Counted from the first letter of the stretch, positions 7,769 to 16,762 are shown. The stretch is 50,118 nt of DNA from Flavobacteriia bacterium (GCA_013373425.1 JABXHW010000065.1:1-50118), one strand, 5' to 3'. Translations and numbers: made by a program. Notes: generated by a model not told the origin, from the letters alone.

Positions 7769-10069
7769 ATGAAATTACGTCAAGTTCTAACTGGACTTCT
7801 CGGGTTATTCTCATTGGCCACGATGGCTCAGGAGAATACGAATCAAAGCTTGTTTCGTCAATTGGGGACTGAATTGCCTACCCCAAATGTGTATCGCACA
7901 GGAGCAGGAGCTCCGGGACATCAATACTATCAGCAACAAGCGGATTATGAAATGAAAATTCGTCTTGATGATGAGAATCAACGAATTGATGGAGAGGAAG
8001 TAATCACCTATACCAACAACTCCCCTGATCAGCTGGAGTACTTGTGGTTACAACTCGACCAAAATATGCGTGCTCCTTCAAGCATGACTCAGCTTATCAA
8101 GAAGAGTGAGATTGATGAAAATAGCACACTTGAATCCGTGGAAGATTTGTTTTGGGAATTTCCAGGCGGCTTCCATATAGAGGAAGTTTCACGAAACGGA
8201 GCTGACCTGTCATACACGGTTGTCAACACCATGATGAGAATCAATCTGGACCGTCCGCTTCGCAGTGGTGAGTCGATTGAGTTCAAAGTAAAGTGGTGGT
8301 ACAATATCAACGATCGCATGGCAATTGGCGGGCGTTCGGGTTATGAATACTTCCCAGAAGAAGACAACTATATCTACACTATCGCACAGTTCTTCCCACG
8401 TATGGCCGTATATAACGATCATGATGGCTGGCAGAACAAGCAATTCTTAGGAAGAGGGGAGTTCACGCTTCCTTTTGGTGATTACCACGTAGAGCTCACA
8501 GTTCCATCGGACCACGTTGTAGGTGCTACAGGTACTTTAGAAAACGCTTCTTCGGTATTGACTTCTGCTCAGAGATCTCGACTGAGAGAGGCTGCGAGAA
8601 ATCAAGATGCGCCTACCATGATTATCAATGCGGAAGAGGCACTGGAGAATGAAGGTGAAAAGGCGACCGGTGAGAAAACCTGGATTTTTGAAGCTGAGAA
8701 TGTTCGCGACTTTGCGTTCGCATCGAGCCGAAAATTCATCTGGGATGCTATGGGCGTCGACATCAATGGTCGTACAGTGATGGCCATGAGTTACTATCCT
8801 AAAGAAGGCAACCCGCTTTGGGAGCAGTACTCAACAAGAGCAGTAGCGCATACACTTAGAGTTTATAGCCGCATGACTATCGATTATCCGTACGACAAGG
8901 CTATCAGCGTACACACCGACCGAATCGGAATGGAGTATCCTATGATCTGCTTCAATGGGGGTCGACCTGAACCAGATGGAACCTACTCAGAGTCTACAAA
9001 GTATGGTTTGATCAGTGTGATCATTCACGAAGTAGGACACAACTTCTTCCCGATGATTGTCAATAGCGATGAACGTCAGTGGACTTGGATGGATGAAGGG
9101 TTGAATACTTTTGTACAGTATGTGGCCGAGCAAGAGTGGGATCGAAATTATCCATCTCGAAGAGGCCCTGCGTATAAGATTGTTCCTTACATGGCTTCTC
9201 CAAGTGATCAGCAAATGCCAATCATGACTAACTCTGAGAGTATTCTTCAGTTTGGTAACAATGCATACGGAAAGCCTGCCACGGCTCTAAATATCTTAAG
9301 AGAGACTGTTCTAGGCAGGGAGCAATTCGACTATGCCTTCAAGACGTATTCAGAAAGATGGGCATTCAAACACCCCACACCGGCAGACTTTTTCCGCACC
9401 ATGGAAGATGCATCTGCAGTGGACCTCGACTGGTTCTGGAGAGGATGGTTCTACACTACGAATCACGTTGATATTGCCATGACTGAGGTTGAAATCTTCC
9501 AATTGAACACGCTTAATCCGATGGTTGAATCAAGATTAGATAGCTTGAGAGATCAGGAAGAACGTCGCCATATTGGCTACACGCGCAACCAAACAGAAAT
9601 TGAAGAAACCGTGGTTGAATCAGACGAGGCGGCCAATGATTTCTATAATCGTTACAATCCTTATCAAGCTGACAGAGATGCAGCGGCGGCTTATGAGCGC
9701 TATGTAGCATCGCTGTCTGAACGCCAACAAGAACTCTTAGCTTCGGGAATGTACTTCGCTCAAATCACTTTTGAGAACCAAGGTGGTTTGGTGATGCCAA
9801 TTATCCTGAGAGCTGAGTTTGCCGATCAAACCGACACTGTTATTCGGATTCCAGCAGAAGTATGGCTTCAGAATGAAACCGAATTCACAAAAGTGTTCCC
9901 ATTCGAAAAGGAAGTGGTGAAGATTGAGCTTGACCCGTTCTTGGAGACGGCAGACACGGATCTTTACGACAACTACTGGCCTGCACAAACGGAGCCTAAC
10001 AGATTCCAATTGTTCAGAAGAAGATCCCGTTCATCTTCGCCTAACCCAATGCAAGAAGCGGGAAATTAG
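7769..10069 (+). CDS. M1 family zinc metallopeptidase, exported
   Basis: 766 residues with a signal peptide (MKLRQVLTGLLGLFSLATMAQ). The M1 active site is complete: GMEYP at 387-391 replaces the GAMEN substrate loop, HEVGH at 420-424 gives the two zinc His and the general base Glu421, and Glu443 in MDEGLNTF is the third zinc ligand. N-terminal beta domain residues (about 55-320) precede the catalytic domain. The C-terminal region after about 560 is less conserved. It probably acts in the periplasm or at the outer membrane as an aminopeptidase-like enzyme. Last gene of the DUF6702-HupE-M1 unit, closed by a strong terminator. Confidence 0.93.
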   Translation: MKLRQVLTGLLGLFSLATMAQENTNQSLFRQLGTELPTPNVYRTGAGAPGHQYYQQQADYEMKIRLDDENQRIDGEEVITYTNNSPDQLEYLWLQLDQNMRAPSSMTQLIKKSEIDENSTLESVEDLFWEFPGGFHIEEVSRNGADLSYTVVNTMMRINLDRPLRSGESIEFKVKWWYNINDRMAIGGRSGYEYFPEEDNYIYTIAQFFPRMAVYNDHDGWQNKQFLGRGEFTLPFGDYHVELTVPSDHVVGATGTLENASSVLTSAQRSRLREAARNQDAPTMIINAEEALENEGEKATGEKTWIFEAENVRDFAFASSRKFIWDAMGVDINGRTVMAMSYYPKEGNPLWEQYSTRAVAHTLRVYSRMTIDYPYDKAISVHTDRIGMEYPMICFNGGRPEPDGTYSESTKYGLISVIIHEVGHNFFPMIVNSDERQWTWMDEGLNTFVQYVAEQEWDRNYPSRRGPAYKIVPYMASPSDQQMPIMTNSESILQFGNNAYGKPATALNILRETVLGREQFDYAFKTYSERWAFKHPTPADFFRTMEDASAVDLDWFWRGWFYTTNHVDIAMTEVEIFQLNTLNPMVESRLDSLRDQEERRHIGYTRNQTEIEETVVESDEAANDFYNRYNPYQADRDAAAAYERYVASLSERQQELLASGMYFAQITFENQGGLVMPIILRAEFADQTDTVIRIPAEVWLQNETEFTKVFPFEKEVVKIELDPFLETADTDLYDNYWPAQTEPNRFQLFRRRSRSSSPNPMQEAGN

Positions 10070-10094
10070 AATCCTCGAAAGAACTTTGAATTAG

Positions 10095-10125
10095 AACCCG
10101 AGCGCGAGAGTGCTCGGGTTTTTTT
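10095..10125 (+). terminator. Rho-independent terminator after the M1 peptidase gene
   Basis: AACCCGAGC (10095-10103) and GCTCGGGTT (10112-10120) form a perfect nine-pair stem with an eight-base loop, followed by seven T in total. It lies 25 bases after the stop at 10069. Confidence 0.93.
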
Positions 10126-10259
10126 GTGGATAAAGGTGCAGGGTGGAGATGCGCTTAGGATAGAGTATGGGTGAATAACGGGAGGCCTATGGTACGTTAA
10201 AATAGTCGTGTACTCAGGGAAAGAAATTGGAGGTAGACTCGTCTAGCCAGGGTGGTGAT

Positions 10260-10443
10260 GATGCCCGGGGCGAGCTCCCGCTGCCCCAGTATCAAGGTAC
10301 AACCATCCGTTTGTACTAGTCGTGTGGTAAACGACTAAGTTGTCGAATTGAAGAATTGTTGAGTGAAGAGCTCTGAGATACGAGATTTGATGTGAAGATT
10401 TACGAACTTAACGTTGGGGCAGCGGGAGCTGGCCCCGGGCATC
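10260..10443. repeat. Inverted pair of 29-nt imperfect palindromes (REP/BIME-like)
   Basis: 10260-10288 and 10415-10443 are reverse complements over 28 of 29 positions. Each arm also folds on itself. In the right arm GGGGC (10416-10420) pairs with GCCCC (10432-10436) and AGC (10421-10423) with GCT (10428-10430), around a GGGA loop with one bulged G at 10431. The left arm folds the same way with a bulged G at 10272. The only mismatch between the arms is exactly this bulged base, so both hairpins are preserved. This is the architecture of paired REP sequences (BIMEs). No RAYT transposase is in the window. Confidence 0.75.
10297..10337. other. Two adjacent small hairpins between the REP-like arms
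   Basis: GTACAA (10297-10302) pairs with TTGTAC (10311-10316). Directly abutting it, TAGTCGT (10317-10323) pairs with ACGACTA (10331-10337). The loops are eight and seven bases. They lie inside the interval closed by the inverted 29-mers, so the whole 184-base segment could fold as a multi-branched structure. Whether it is transcribed cannot be seen. Confidence 0.5.
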
Positions 10444-10638
10444 CGGCCCCAAGAAAAGCTCACCATACAGATTCAAGCTCTCACATCAAGTTCCCAGTTC
10501 AGGCTACCGTTTCAGACTCCCCTCTTCTGATTTCTTCAATGCATATTCATCACATATCCAACATATGCGCTCAAGACCGCACTAACTATCAACATAAGAT
10601 CTGCCTCTAATGGGAAAGAATAAAACAGGGATGGGGCT

Positions 10639-10911
10639 CTAGTAAGCCGCAGCAGAATTAGAGCTAACGTAATAAAGAGAGGCTACGGCAAATGAAAAGA
10701 GAAGGTAGGCGGCCGTAAAGACCAAGTACAGCCAATTGCCAGATATCTTGCGCAAGACACGCGCGATTATCAGCAGGCCAATGCGTGTAGTGATAAAGAG
10801 AAATAGCAGCGGACTCGTTTTATCGAATAGCTCATTTGAATAGTAGGAAAGCCAAGCCACGTCAATAATCAGAAGACTGATGAACAAGATGAGGTGCTGG
10901 TACTTTTTCAT
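10639..10911 (-). CDS. Small membrane protein of unknown function
   Basis: 90 residues from ATG 10911 (MKKYQHL). The open frame extends two codons further to a TTG, which is a poorer start. Three hydrophobic segments are visible: LILFISLLIIDVAWLSYY, LLFLFITTRIGLLIIARVL and WLYLVFTAAYLLFSFAVASLYYV, joined by short charged loops (RVLRKISGN), so it is probably an inner-membrane protein. No family is recognised. It lies 45 bases downstream of the lipocalin-like gene on the same strand and may be the last gene of the lgt-DUF192 cluster. Confidence 0.65.
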   Translation of the reverse strand: MKKYQHLILFISLLIIDVAWLSYYSNELFDKTSPLLFLFITTRIGLLIIARVLRKISGNWLYLVFTAAYLLFSFAVASLYYVSSNSAAAY

Positions 10912-10956
10912 GAGCAATTAATTTTGACGAAGGTACGACGTGATTTGCGTTAAACG

Positions 10957-11460
10957 CTAGTTGTGACGATACCAAACAAGTCTCAAACTCGAATTAGCAG
11001 CCTCTTCAGGACGCATTCTCAGGGTGTCTCCTTTTAGTTCGAAGAGGCGCACGCTACTATCATTCCATTCATTGGGGTTTGAATGAGCCAGCTTCATGTG
11101 TTGCACCTTGCCTTTTACCACACCATCCATCTCATTCCATTCCTCAATGCTGAAGTTACCAACGTAGTGATAGCTCTTGGTGAGGTATTTCAATTTGTCG
11201 ATAGATAGTGTGTCCGTAAAGTTCCGGAACTCCTCTTTTGAATCCTGAAATCCGTCATCGCTGAGATGAAGGGCTACATGTCCTTCGGCTGAGTAAAGGA
11301 GGTAACCCTGCATTCCGCCGCGGTAAGGAGCTAGAGATCCTAAGGTGTCAGCTACCTCCATTGCTACAAGCTCCCAGAGCCCGTGTAAATTATTGGAAGG
11401 AGCTTCAGGTTGTGAGCAACCCAAAAGTGCTAGGGTAAGGAGTACAGTTACTCGCTTCAT
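10957..11460 (-). CDS. Lipocalin-like lipoprotein
   Basis: 167 residues. MKRVTVLLTLALLGCSQPE is a lipoprotein signal with the acylated Cys at residue 15. The mature part begins LHGLWELVAMEV, continues with RGGMQGYLLYSAEGHVALHLSDD, and ends in a strand-rich half (LRMRPEEAANSSLRLVWYR). This resembles the lipocalin-like domain of the PF13924 type (G-x-W-x-L, then G-x-L-x-Y-x-x-x-G-x-M). A small hydrophobic ligand is possible but none is indicated. Its ATG overlaps the stop of the DUF192 gene (ATGA), so the two are translationally coupled. Confidence 0.7.
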   Translation of the reverse strand: MKRVTVLLTLALLGCSQPEAPSNNLHGLWELVAMEVADTLGSLAPYRGGMQGYLLYSAEGHVALHLSDDGFQDSKEEFRNFTDTLSIDKLKYLTKSYHYVGNFSIEEWNEMDGVVKGKVQHMKLAHSNPNEWNDSSVRLFELKGDTLRMRPEEAANSSLRLVWYRHN

Positions 11461-11987
11461 TCTTCAATTCTTTCCCAAGCAACAATATCTCCGGACTTTA
11501 TTCCATGAGTCGAAGCGAATCCGGCAGGTACTTCTAGAACGAAGTCTGAGGGTTCTGAAGAATAGTATAGGTCTTTCGTTTCTGGAGTCGTGTTATCTGA
11601 AATTGAAACAATTCTGTTTCCGTCGAGATAGATGATATCCAATGACACGTAAGTGTTCAACATCCAAAAGGACTGAATTTTCTTCTTAGGCATGATGAAC
11701 AGCATTCCATACGCGTGGGGTTCAAAAGACTTGCGCTCCATCATCCCGAAACGAATCTCAATGGCACTATCTGCCACTTCAATAGGCAGAGTAGCAAGGG
11801 TGTCTGATTGAGACGAGTTCAATATCCACACATTGCCCTCGTGTTCAAACTCGATGCGATTCTCAAAATCGCTCACCTCCATCGTCTTCCTTTCATCCAA
11901 TTGAGTAATCCAATCGAATTGAAGAATGATGAAGAAGAGGACGGATAGTCCTACAACACCAACCCCGATGTACTTAATCAGTTTCAT
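11457..11987 (-). CDS. DUF192 domain protein, membrane-anchored
   Basis: 176 residues from ATG 11987 (MKLIKYIGVGVVGLSVLFFIILQFDW, an N-terminal anchor or signal). An upstream in-frame start at 12026 would lie well inside lgt. The DUF192 core spans about residues 60-170: MMERKSFEPHAYGMLFIMPKKKIQSFWMLNTYVSLDIIYLD has the conserved M-x-F-x-M-x-x-T-x-x-x-L-D-I-x-F/Y pattern, and VLEVPAGFASTHGIKSGD is the usual end. The role of DUF192 is not established. It overlaps lgt by 14 bases upstream and the lipocalin-like gene by four downstream. Confidence 0.88.
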   Translation of the reverse strand: MKLIKYIGVGVVGLSVLFFIILQFDWITQLDERKTMEVSDFENRIEFEHEGNVWILNSSQSDTLATLPIEVADSAIEIRFGMMERKSFEPHAYGMLFIMPKKKIQSFWMLNTYVSLDIIYLDGNRIVSISDNTTPETKDLYYSSEPSDFVLEVPAGFASTHGIKSGDIVAWERIEE

Positions 11988-13092
11988 TCTTTTGGACGCC
12001 TTTTGGAGCGATTTGCACGTTTCCAATCAATAGGATTATACCAATGATGACGAGTGGAATACTTAGTCGCTGGCCTTGATTGATGGACCAATCGGCTTCA
12101 AAGCTATCCTGAATCTCCTTGAGGTACTCAATGCCAAAGCGGAATCCGAAAATCAATACAAGGAAAGCGCCCAAGAAGAATCCGTTGCGGTACTTCAGGC
12201 TAGGGACTCTGAAAAGCATGTAGAGTATTACAAAAATGACAAGGTACCCTGCGGCTTCATAGAGCTGGGTAGGATGACGAGGTACCCCGTATACGACCAT
12301 TTCCATATGACCGTTCTCTGGGTTCACAGTCACTTCTGCTCCTTGAGGCACAATCGCATTCATGTCCTCAGGAACGCTTTGAAGGACATTTCTAACCGCA
12401 CCAGCTGTGTCTTTCAGGACCTCGGCACCGTTCACGATAACTTTGGGCTCTAAGGAAAGCTGATACAATGGATAGGTAATATCACCAATGGTCTCAGAAC
12501 CTTCTATAGGCGTCATTTCAGCAGATTCAATCTGTCTACTGAGGTAGTTCTCCAATCGATCTTCTACCTGCTCAACAAAAACAGTTTGAAGAGCGGAGTT
12601 TCCAACTTCACCATAAATCTCGGAGTTCATCCAGTTTCCTAGTCGAATAAAACAGCCAGCAAGCGCTACTGTGATGACTAAGCGATCAAGTAACCAAAGC
12701 GCTCTTCTGGTATTTGAAACCTTCGCGTCGAAGTATTCAGCGAACTTTTTTGCCAGAAGGTACATGGAGATGATGAGTGCCACGGCAGCACCGTGACTTG
12801 CTAAACCACCTTCCCAAACGTAAAGTATACTAACTAGATCATTTTTGTATTGATCCCATCCATAGAAAAACACATGGCCCAGGCGTGCTCCAACGATAGT
12901 GGCGACTACCGTGTAAACCAACATGGTGTCTAGCATCTTTGAAGGGATTCCCTCCCTCTTGAAATAGCGCAACATGATTTGGAACCCGAGAACGAATCCA
13001 AGTGCGAAAAGGAGACTATACCAACGTAAGCTGTAATCTCCTGCAATAGGAAGCCCTTCATTTGCGGCCCATGTAATGGTGAAAAAGTTCAT
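11974..13092 (-). CDS. lgt: Prolipoprotein diacylglyceryl transferase, with a large insertion
   Basis: Inner-membrane enzyme that moves diacylglycerol from phosphatidylglycerol to the lipobox Cys, the first step of lipoprotein maturation. 372 residues, longer than the 291 of E. coli Lgt. His100 in EGGLASHGA corresponds to the essential His103, RLGNWMNSEIYG at 150-161 is the Lgt signature, and PRHPTQLYE lies at 271-279. FRFGIEYLKE supplies the late conserved Arg and Glu. About 110 residues separate the signature from HPTQLYE instead of about 45, so there is a soluble periplasmic insertion of some 60-70 residues. Followed by DUF192 and lipocalin-like genes. Confidence 0.95.
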   Translation of the reverse strand: MNFFTITWAANEGLPIAGDYSLRWYSLLFALGFVLGFQIMLRYFKREGIPSKMLDTMLVYTVVATIVGARLGHVFFYGWDQYKNDLVSILYVWEGGLASHGAAVALIISMYLLAKKFAEYFDAKVSNTRRALWLLDRLVITVALAGCFIRLGNWMNSEIYGEVGNSALQTVFVEQVEDRLENYLSRQIESAEMTPIEGSETIGDITYPLYQLSLEPKVIVNGAEVLKDTAGAVRNVLQSVPEDMNAIVPQGAEVTVNPENGHMEMVVYGVPRHPTQLYEAAGYLVIFVILYMLFRVPSLKYRNGFFLGAFLVLIFGFRFGIEYLKEIQDSFEADWSINQGQRLSIPLVIIGIILLIGNVQIAPKGVQKNETD

Positions 13093-13110
13093 AGTTGGAG
13101 TGGTGCTTTA

Positions 13111-14208
13111 TTAATCTACCCAGTCGGCAATAAAAAGATTGGTGCTGCGGTCGCCACCGTTGTTTCTGTTCGAAGCAAACACGAGTTTCTTACCGTCGGG
13201 CGAGAACATTGGGAATGAATCGAAAGCTGTATCGTAGGTAACCTGTTCAACCTCGCCGGTATTCAAATCGAGCATGAATAAGTTGAACGGGAATCCTCTT
13301 TCGCTAGCGTGATTGGATGAGAAAAGAATCTTCTCCCCACTAGGGTGGAAGTAGGGTGCCCAGTTGGCGTTGCCTAAATCGGTAACCTTTCTCAAGTTAG
13401 AACCATCTACGTTGCAAACGTAAAGTTCCATGTTGGTTGGCTCTACCAAGCCTTCAGCAAGAAGTCCTTTGTAATGAGCGATTTCTTCCTCGGTTTTCGG
13501 ACGCGATGAGCGGAATACCAATTGAGTTCCATCGGGAGAAAAGAATGCTCCTCCATCATATCCAAGTTCAGAAGTTACCTGCTGCACATTATTTCCATCG
13601 ATATCGCAAGTATACAATTCCAAATCGCCAGAGCGGATGCTTGTAAACACGATTTTATCACCTAGAGGAGAAAGTGTTGCTTCCGCATCATAGCCCGGGC
13701 CTGAAACCAAGGTATCTACAATCTCACCTTTTAGGTTGCTCACGTAAATATCGAATGTCTCATAAATAGGCCAAACGTATCTTCCTTCAGTGCGTTCTGG
13801 CTCCGGTGGACAATCATCGCCTCCTTCAAATGTGCTTGCGTACAAGATTGTAGAATCTCCAGGCATGAAGTAGGCACATGTAGTTCGGCCCAAACCATTG
13901 CTAATTTTCATCGGCTTAGCGAGGGCATCATTGTCGCCACTCCAATCGAAGGCAAATATTTGATCACACTCCAATCCCCATTCTGCATTGTTACTTTGGA
14001 AAGTCAACATGGTGCCATCGAAACTAAAGTAGGCTTCGGCATTATCGCCGCCCCAAGTCAATTGCTTGATGTTCGTCAGGTGCTTTTCTTCTGGGTACAA
14101 CAACTCGGAAGTTGAGGTAGCGCCAGAATAGCTATCTGCAGTTTCTTGATTCTTGCTATTACAGCTGAAAAGGAGGGGAATACCCGCTAGGAGTAAGACT
14201 TTACGCAT
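13111..14208 (-). CDS. TolB/PD40-type beta-propeller lipoprotein
   Basis: 365 residues with a lipoprotein signal (MRKVLLLAGIPLLFSCNSKN, acylated Cys 16). PD40/WD40-like repeats with the S-P-D/x-G-x-x-I/L-x-F-x-S pattern follow: SFDGTMLTFQSN, SPLGDKIVFTSI, SPDGTQLVFRSS, HPSGEKILFSSN and SPDGKKLVFASN. This is the TolB C-terminal propeller fold. A free-standing propeller lipoprotein may be a binding platform in the periplasm; it is not TolB itself, since the N-terminal TolB domain is missing. It starts 57 bases after yidD and 18 bases before lgt on the same strand. Confidence 0.82.
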   Translation of the reverse strand: MRKVLLLAGIPLLFSCNSKNQETADSYSGATSTSELLYPEEKHLTNIKQLTWGGDNAEAYFSFDGTMLTFQSNNAEWGLECDQIFAFDWSGDNDALAKPMKISNGLGRTTCAYFMPGDSTILYASTFEGGDDCPPEPERTEGRYVWPIYETFDIYVSNLKGEIVDTLVSGPGYDAEATLSPLGDKIVFTSIRSGDLELYTCDIDGNNVQQVTSELGYDGGAFFSPDGTQLVFRSSRPKTEEEIAHYKGLLAEGLVEPTNMELYVCNVDGSNLRKVTDLGNANWAPYFHPSGEKILFSSNHASERGFPFNLFMLDLNTGEVEQVTYDTAFDSFPMFSPDGKKLVFASNRNNGGDRSTNLFIADWVD

Positions 14209-14265
14209 GATTCAAAAATTGATAGCGCAAGATAAGGAACCGAGCGCTTCTGATTGAACCTTTTA

Positions 14266-14517
14266 CTACTCTTCTCTTCTACGTTTTGGAACGGGGTCGT
14301 ATCCATGAGTTCCCCACGGGTGGCATTTCGACAATCGGACCAATCCCATCCAAGAACCCTTGAATGGTCCCCACTCCTTGATGGCTTCCTGCATGTAATT
14401 TGAGCAGGTGGGAGTATGCCGACAACTAGGAGGGGTGAGAGGACTCCAGACGTACCGATAGATTCCCACTAATGCGAGAAGCGGTAGGCTGAGAATCCAA
14501 GTCAGAATGCGTTTCAC
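14266..14517 (-). CDS. yidD: Membrane protein insertion efficiency factor YidD
   Basis: 83 residues, the usual length. [35 protein letters not shown] has the YidD Cys pattern (P-x-C-R/x-x-x-P-T-C-S-x-Y-x-x-E-A-I), followed by [20 protein letters not shown]. An N-terminal amphipathic or hydrophobic helix associates it with the inner membrane, where it assists YidC/Sec insertion. It is usually beside rnpA, rpmH and yidC; here it is translationally coupled to cysS by a four-base ATGA overlap instead, which is frequent in Bacteroidota as far as I recall. Confidence 0.95.
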   Translation of the reverse strand: MKRILTWILSLPLLALVGIYRYVWSPLTPPSCRHTPTCSNYMQEAIKEWGPFKGSWMGLVRLSKCHPWGTHGYDPVPKRRREE

Positions 14518-15998
14518 GATTCGATGATATACGTCGTGCCGTCTTTGCCGTCTTTAAGGATGATACCGCGCTCAGCTAGCTCGTCCCGAATCTTGTCGGA
14601 CATGGCGAAATCGCGGTTCGCACGTGCATCTTTTCTGATGTCAAGCAAAACTGCCATTACTCCATCTATGGAACTGCCGTCTGAGGCAACACCCTCTGTG
14701 CGTTGCAAGCCTAGCACATCGAAGATGAAAGCATTCAAAGTAGATTTCAGCTCCTCAAGATCACTTTGAGTTAGGCTCGCTTTACCGTCTGCAATTGAAT
14801 TGATTTGACGGACTGCATCAAAGAGCTTAGCAATGAGAATTGGACTATTAAAGTCGTCATTCATTGCATCATAGCACTCCTGTTTCCATGCTTTCAGGTC
14901 CCACGAGCCCTGGCTGGATGCCTTTACTCTTTCGAGTGTGTCCAAGGCTTCCATCAATCTCATGTATCCCTTTTCAGCAGCAATAAGTGCATCGTTAGAG
15001 AAGTCGAGTACGCTGCGATAGTGCGCTTGGTGCATGAAGAAGCGAACCACGGAAGGGTGGAATCCCTTTTCTAGTTTATCGGTGTCGCCCGTGAAAAGCT
15101 CGTACGGCAATAGCGTGTTACCTGTACTCTTCGACATGCGTTTGCCATTCAAGGTGAGCATGTTTGCATGCATCCAAACCTGAGCACCATCGGAGCCTTT
15201 GGCAGCTTGGTTTTGAGCAACCTCACATTCGTGATGTGGGAATTTCAAGTCCATTCCACCGCCGTGAATATCGAAGGCTTCTCCTAAATATTTGGTGGAC
15301 ATCACAGAACACTCTAAGTGCCAGCCTGGGAATCCAACACCCCATGGCGATGGCCATCGCATGATGTGAGAAGGTGATGCTTTCTTCCAGAGGGCAAAAT
15401 CAAGTGAGCTCTTCTTGTCACTCTGACCGTCGAGATCACGTGTTCCTTCAAACAGCTCTTCGATTTTACGACCAGAGATCTTTCCGTAGTGTTTGTTCTC
15501 ATTGTACTTCTGGACGTCGAAGTACACAGATCCATTCACTTCATAAGCCAATCCCGCATCAAGGATTTCCTTGATCATTTCAATCTGCTCAACAATGTGT
15601 CCGGTTGCCGTTGGCTCGATGCTAGGAGGGAAGGCGTTGAATCGCTCCATTACGTCGTGGAAACCTACGGTGTATTTTTGTACGATTTCCATCGGTTCAA
15701 GTTGCTCTAAGCGAGCTTTCTGAGCGATCTTATCTTCACCTTCGTCAGCATCATTCTCCAAGTGGCCGGCATCAGTGATGTTGCGCACGTAGCGAACCTT
15801 ATACCCCAAATGTTGGAGGTAGCGGAAGACCATATCGAAGGAGATGAAAGTTCTACAGTTACCCAAGTGAACATCGCTGTACACCGTTGGTCCACATACG
15901 TAGAGTCCAACTAAAGGTGCGTTTAGCGGTTGAAAAATGTCTTTCTCGGAAGTAACGCTGTTGTAGATTTTCAGCTCGTTGGTCTCGAATAAGGCCAT
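14514..15998 (-). CDS. cysS: Cysteinyl-tRNA synthetase
   Basis: Class I aminoacyl-tRNA synthetase that charges tRNA-Cys. 494 residues from ATG 15998 ([14 protein letters not shown]). The open frame extends 44 codons upstream into folE's end and the intergenic space, which is not coding. [15 protein letters not shown] contains the zinc Cys35 and the HIGH-type motif HLGN at 44-47. [12 protein letters not shown] and [10 protein letters not shown] provide the other zinc ligands, and [10 protein letters not shown] is the KMSKS loop. The C-terminal anticodon-binding part ends [20 protein letters not shown]. It sits between folE (19 bases upstream) and yidD. Confidence 0.98.
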   Translation of the reverse strand: MALFETNELKIYNSVTSEKDIFQPLNAPLVGLYVCGPTVYSDVHLGNCRTFISFDMVFRYLQHLGYKVRYVRNITDAGHLENDADEGEDKIAQKARLEQLEPMEIVQKYTVGFHDVMERFNAFPPSIEPTATGHIVEQIEMIKEILDAGLAYEVNGSVYFDVQKYNENKHYGKISGRKIEELFEGTRDLDGQSDKKSSLDFALWKKASPSHIMRWPSPWGVGFPGWHLECSVMSTKYLGEAFDIHGGGMDLKFPHHECEVAQNQAAKGSDGAQVWMHANMLTLNGKRMSKSTGNTLLPYELFTGDTDKLEKGFHPSVVRFFMHQAHYRSVLDFSNDALIAAEKGYMRLMEALDTLERVKASSQGSWDLKAWKQECYDAMNDDFNSPILIAKLFDAVRQINSIADGKASLTQSDLEELKSTLNAFIFDVLGLQRTEGVASDGSSIDGVMAVLLDIRKDARANRDFAMSDKIRDELAERGIILKDGKDGTTYIIES

Positions 15999-16017
15999 TG
16001 AAGAGATGTATTTAAAA

Positions 16018-16716
16018 TTAGGCGCCGAAAGAAGTTTCCATTCGAATGAAATCGAGGAACTCTCGTCTAACTTTTTCGTCTTTGAATTTACCGCCATATT
16101 CGGCAGTGATGGTACTACTCTCAATATCACGAATACCGCGTGAGTTCACACAGAGGTGCTTAGCGTCTACCACACAAGCAACGTCTTCCGTTCCGAGTGC
16201 AGCTTGAAGCGCCTTCACAATCTGACGAGTCATGCGCTCCTGCACCTGTGGGCGTTTAGCGTAATAATCGACAATGCGGTTCATTTTACTCAAACCAACC
16301 ACTTTGCCGTTGGAGATATATCCAACATGTGCTCTACCCACGATTGGGAGAAGGTGGTGTTCACAAGTGCTGTATACCGTAATATTCTTCTCGATGAGCA
16401 TTTCACCGTATTGGTAGCTATTGTCGAAAGTCGACAAGGATGGCATGCGCTTAGGATCTAGTCCTCCGAAGGTTTCCTTCACGAACATTTTGGCCACTCT
16501 GCGTGGAGTTCCACGCAAGCTGTCGTCATCTAAATCAAGACCTAGCGTGTCCATGATACCACGAACGTGCTCTTCAATCGCCTTCATTTTTTCATCTTCC
16601 GACTTGTCGAATGCACCAGGTCGCATTGGGGTCTCCGTCGATGAACTCAAATGGGCATCACCCACTGATTCTATGAGTTCGTCCATCAGTTGTATTTTCT
16701 CGTTTTCTTGGCTCAT
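16018..16716 (-). CDS. folE: GTP cyclohydrolase I
   Basis: Converts GTP to 7,8-dihydroneopterin triphosphate, the entry to tetrahydrofolate and pterin synthesis; a zinc enzyme of ten subunits. 232 residues from ATG 16716 (MSQENEK). [18 protein letters not shown] and [22 protein letters not shown] (zinc Cys, catalytic His pair) are diagnostic, as are [25 protein letters not shown] and the C-terminal FLDFIR. The frame runs on to an ATG at 16800, but a TACCTTTG promoter box lies inside that extension, so the shorter form is preferred. First gene of a folE-cysS-yidD unit. Confidence 0.97.
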   Translation of the reverse strand: MSQENEKIQLMDELIESVGDAHLSSSTETPMRPGAFDKSEDEKMKAIEEHVRGIMDTLGLDLDDDSLRGTPRRVAKMFVKETFGGLDPKRMPSLSTFDNSYQYGEMLIEKNITVYSTCEHHLLPIVGRAHVGYISNGKVVGLSKMNRIVDYYAKRPQVQERMTRQIVKALQAALGTEDVACVVDAKHLCVNSRGIRDIESSTITAEYGGKFKDEKVRREFLDFIRMETSFGA

Positions 16717-16762
16717 GCCTAAATCGTTTATGTCCACAACGTTCCAAAGGACATTGAGTTTG

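Larger units (their letters stand above)
10126..10638. other. Gene-free region between convergent genes, with REP-like elements
   Basis: About 510 bases without a convincing gene. It contains an inverted pair of GC-rich imperfect palindromes (10260-10288 and 10415-10443) and two small hairpins between them, described separately. A 72-codon open frame at 10392-10610 starts at GTG, overlaps the second palindrome and has no recognisable content. The stretch from 10444 to 10638 shows no further structure that I can support. The region looks like a landing site for a small repeat element or a gene for an undescribed RNA. Confidence 0.6.

Noticed and set aside
10260-10443. Retron msr-msd RNA
   Set aside because: Flanking inverted repeats and inner hairpins resemble one superficially, but no reverse transcriptase gene lies nearby.
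10392-10610. 72-codon open frame in the intergenic region
   Set aside because: It begins at GTG, runs through the right REP-like palindrome, has no family features and an Ala/Gly/Pro-biased start caused by the GC-rich repeat.
15999-16130. 44-codon N-terminal extension of cysS
   Set aside because: It overlaps the end of folE; the [14 protein letters not shown] start matches the usual CysRS N-terminus.
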